Source: a candidate division SR1 bacterium (GTDB lineage Bacteria > Patescibacteriota > Gracilibacteria > Absconditabacterales > Absconditicoccaceae). Taken from it: 7,188 bases of DNA. Made by a program: the position numbers and the translations under genes. This document shows, piece after piece, positions 6,524 through 7,188 of this stretch (position 1 is its first letter; the number at the start of each line of letters is the position of its first letter). The notes under the pieces are model-generated. The model did no database searches, was not told where the DNA came from, and saw only the letters and a program-made list of their open reading frames with translations. The DNA is taken from positions 1 through 7,188 of the forward strand of contig BNUE01000043.1 in NCBI GenBank assembly GCA_025997135.1. Direction: 5' to 3'.

Positions 6524-6549
6524 TGTAGGGACAGGTCTTGTACCTGCTC
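6524..6549 (+). repeat. REP-type hairpin repeat, copy 3, with a decayed stem
   Basis: The first 23 bases, TGTAGGGACAGGT through CTTGTACCTG, are identical to copy 1 in the same orientation. The last bases are CTC instead of TCC, which weakens the outer stem and leaves about five contiguous pairs. It ends 4 nt from the stop codon of the TIGR02145-type gene, so it lies in that gene's immediate 3' region. Confidence 0.7.
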
Positions 6550-6553
6550 TAAC

Positions 6554-7188
6554 CTAAGAATCCTGGAAACAACGAAGCGAATTGCCGTTACCGCGATCGC
6601 TGTCAGCCTGCGAAGCGACACCGGACGAGTAGAATAATAATATGTAGGCATAGGATGCATAGGGCAGCGGGGAGGAAGACCAATAGTAGCCGTAGGTGCC
6701 GACAAGACTGGGAGAAGCCATATTAGTAAAGCGGTAGCCTGCGAGCGGGAGTTTGAGAGTACTGAAGAGTGAATAAGGATTAGCTCAGTTTAGCATATTT
6801 CTTCGTTCAAGTGTAGATGGTACATGGAAACCTGCTGGACACGGTCACTTCCTACCTACTGAAGTTGTCCCTGCTCAATTTTTTTCACTAGTATCTCAGC
6901 TTCATCACCATAGAGTATCTCAGATGGCAGTTGTGCTGTTAGATCCATTATTCATCCAAGGGGAAACATTAATCCAAGTGCTAGATGAGTATCATTTTGG
7001 AGCTACAACGGCTGATAAGCTGGTAGTAATTCATGCAGCAGAGGCTGTTCACTTGTCTGCACCAGGAAATCAGTAGTTATTACCTCGCTGGTAGGTGTAG
7101 CCATAGCAGGCTGTGTCAGTCAGTGAAGTGCAGACACGAGAAGCTCAGAGGTTTCTGTCCATGATGACGTATCAGTTGTATGTGATTG
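6554..7188 (-). CDS. TIGR02145-type (Fibrobacter major paralogous domain) protein, C-terminal 210 residues, 5' partial
   Basis: The minus-strand frame is open from the right edge to TAG 6556-6554 when 13 TGA codons are read as glycine. The family marks are all present in order: MDRNLG (7162-7145), YGYTYQRGNNYGFPGA, a Ser/Asn-rich middle with TLWGG, GPCPAGFHVPS (6847-6815), LKLPLAGYR, YGYYWSSSP, and the ending RGNGNSLRCFQDS. Such domains are secreted or surface-exposed in Fibrobacter and CPR bacteria and resemble the formylglycine-generating-enzyme/C-type-lectin-like fold; their ligands are unknown. The signal peptide would lie outside the window. From about 6757 to the stop the gene is GC-richer, uses only GGC/GGT for glycine and is dominated by codons ending in C or T. 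This suggests the end of the gene has a different origin, possibly a diversified region. The REP-type repeats start 4 nt downstream. Confidence 0.88.

Noticed and set aside
6413..6549. The three hairpin repeats as a CRISPR array
   Set aside because: Copies are in mixed orientation with unequal spacers (22 and 37 nt) and differ in their stems; the GTAG-hairpin layout fits REP elements better.
6397..6705. Minus-strand frame reading out of the TIGR02145 gene through the REP repeats
   Set aside because: It is another frame of the TIGR02145 gene 3' end; the true frame carries YGYYWSSSP and RCFQDS and stops at 6554.

Overview
This window reads correctly only if UGA is translated as glycine. Eight protein-coding regions contain in-frame TGA codons, and removing those 'stops' restores full-length, recognisable proteins. 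The TGAs fall where the families have glycine: the SecF GPSVGE motif, the RsmH GTFGHGGH motif, the NrdR zinc ribbon and the MDRNLG motif of a TIGR02145-type protein. UGA=Gly (genetic code 25) is known from Candidatus Gracilibacteria (BD1-5) and Absconditabacteria (SR1), both in the candidate phyla radiation. The window is AT-rich and gene-dense, which fits, but I cannot choose between the two phyla from sequence alone.

Layout. 1-498 (+) is the 3' end of a surface protein with an Ig/FnIII-like domain, a Pro-rich linker, a TPPTG sorting-like motif and a C-terminal membrane anchor; a hairpin terminator follows. 555-992 (-) is nrdR. A divergent promoter region (about 1020-1105) separates it from secF at 1159-2115 (+). 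2244-2861 (+) is an unrecognised 205-residue protein with its own strong promoter and terminator; it contains one glycine and no UGA codon. It converges on a five-gene minus-strand cluster read from 6303 down to 2934: an NTF2-like membrane-anchored protein, recX, rsmH (mraW), an ftsL-like gene, and a secreted CAP-domain protein. RsmH followed by FtsL is the classical start of the division and cell wall (dcw) cluster. recX and rsmH overlap as TAATG.

Upstream of that cluster (6413-6549) are three copies of a GTAG-led hairpin repeat; the first two are inverted relative to each other, as in a REPIN/BIME. They adjoin the 3' end of a minus-strand TIGR02145 (Fibrobacter-paralogous-domain) gene, which enters from the right edge (6554-7188). 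The last ~68 codons of that gene are GC-richer, contain no UGA and are full of NNC/NNT codons, whereas the rest of the gene uses UGA heavily. This mosaic looks like the variable end of a C-type-lectin-fold diversity protein and is the best candidate here for an undescribed system. No reverse transcriptase or template repeat lies in the window.

Functionally the window mixes envelope and division housekeeping (SecF, RsmH, FtsL-like, CAP protein), DNA metabolism regulators (NrdR, RecX) and surface proteins. I see no tRNA, rRNA, CRISPR array or transposase.
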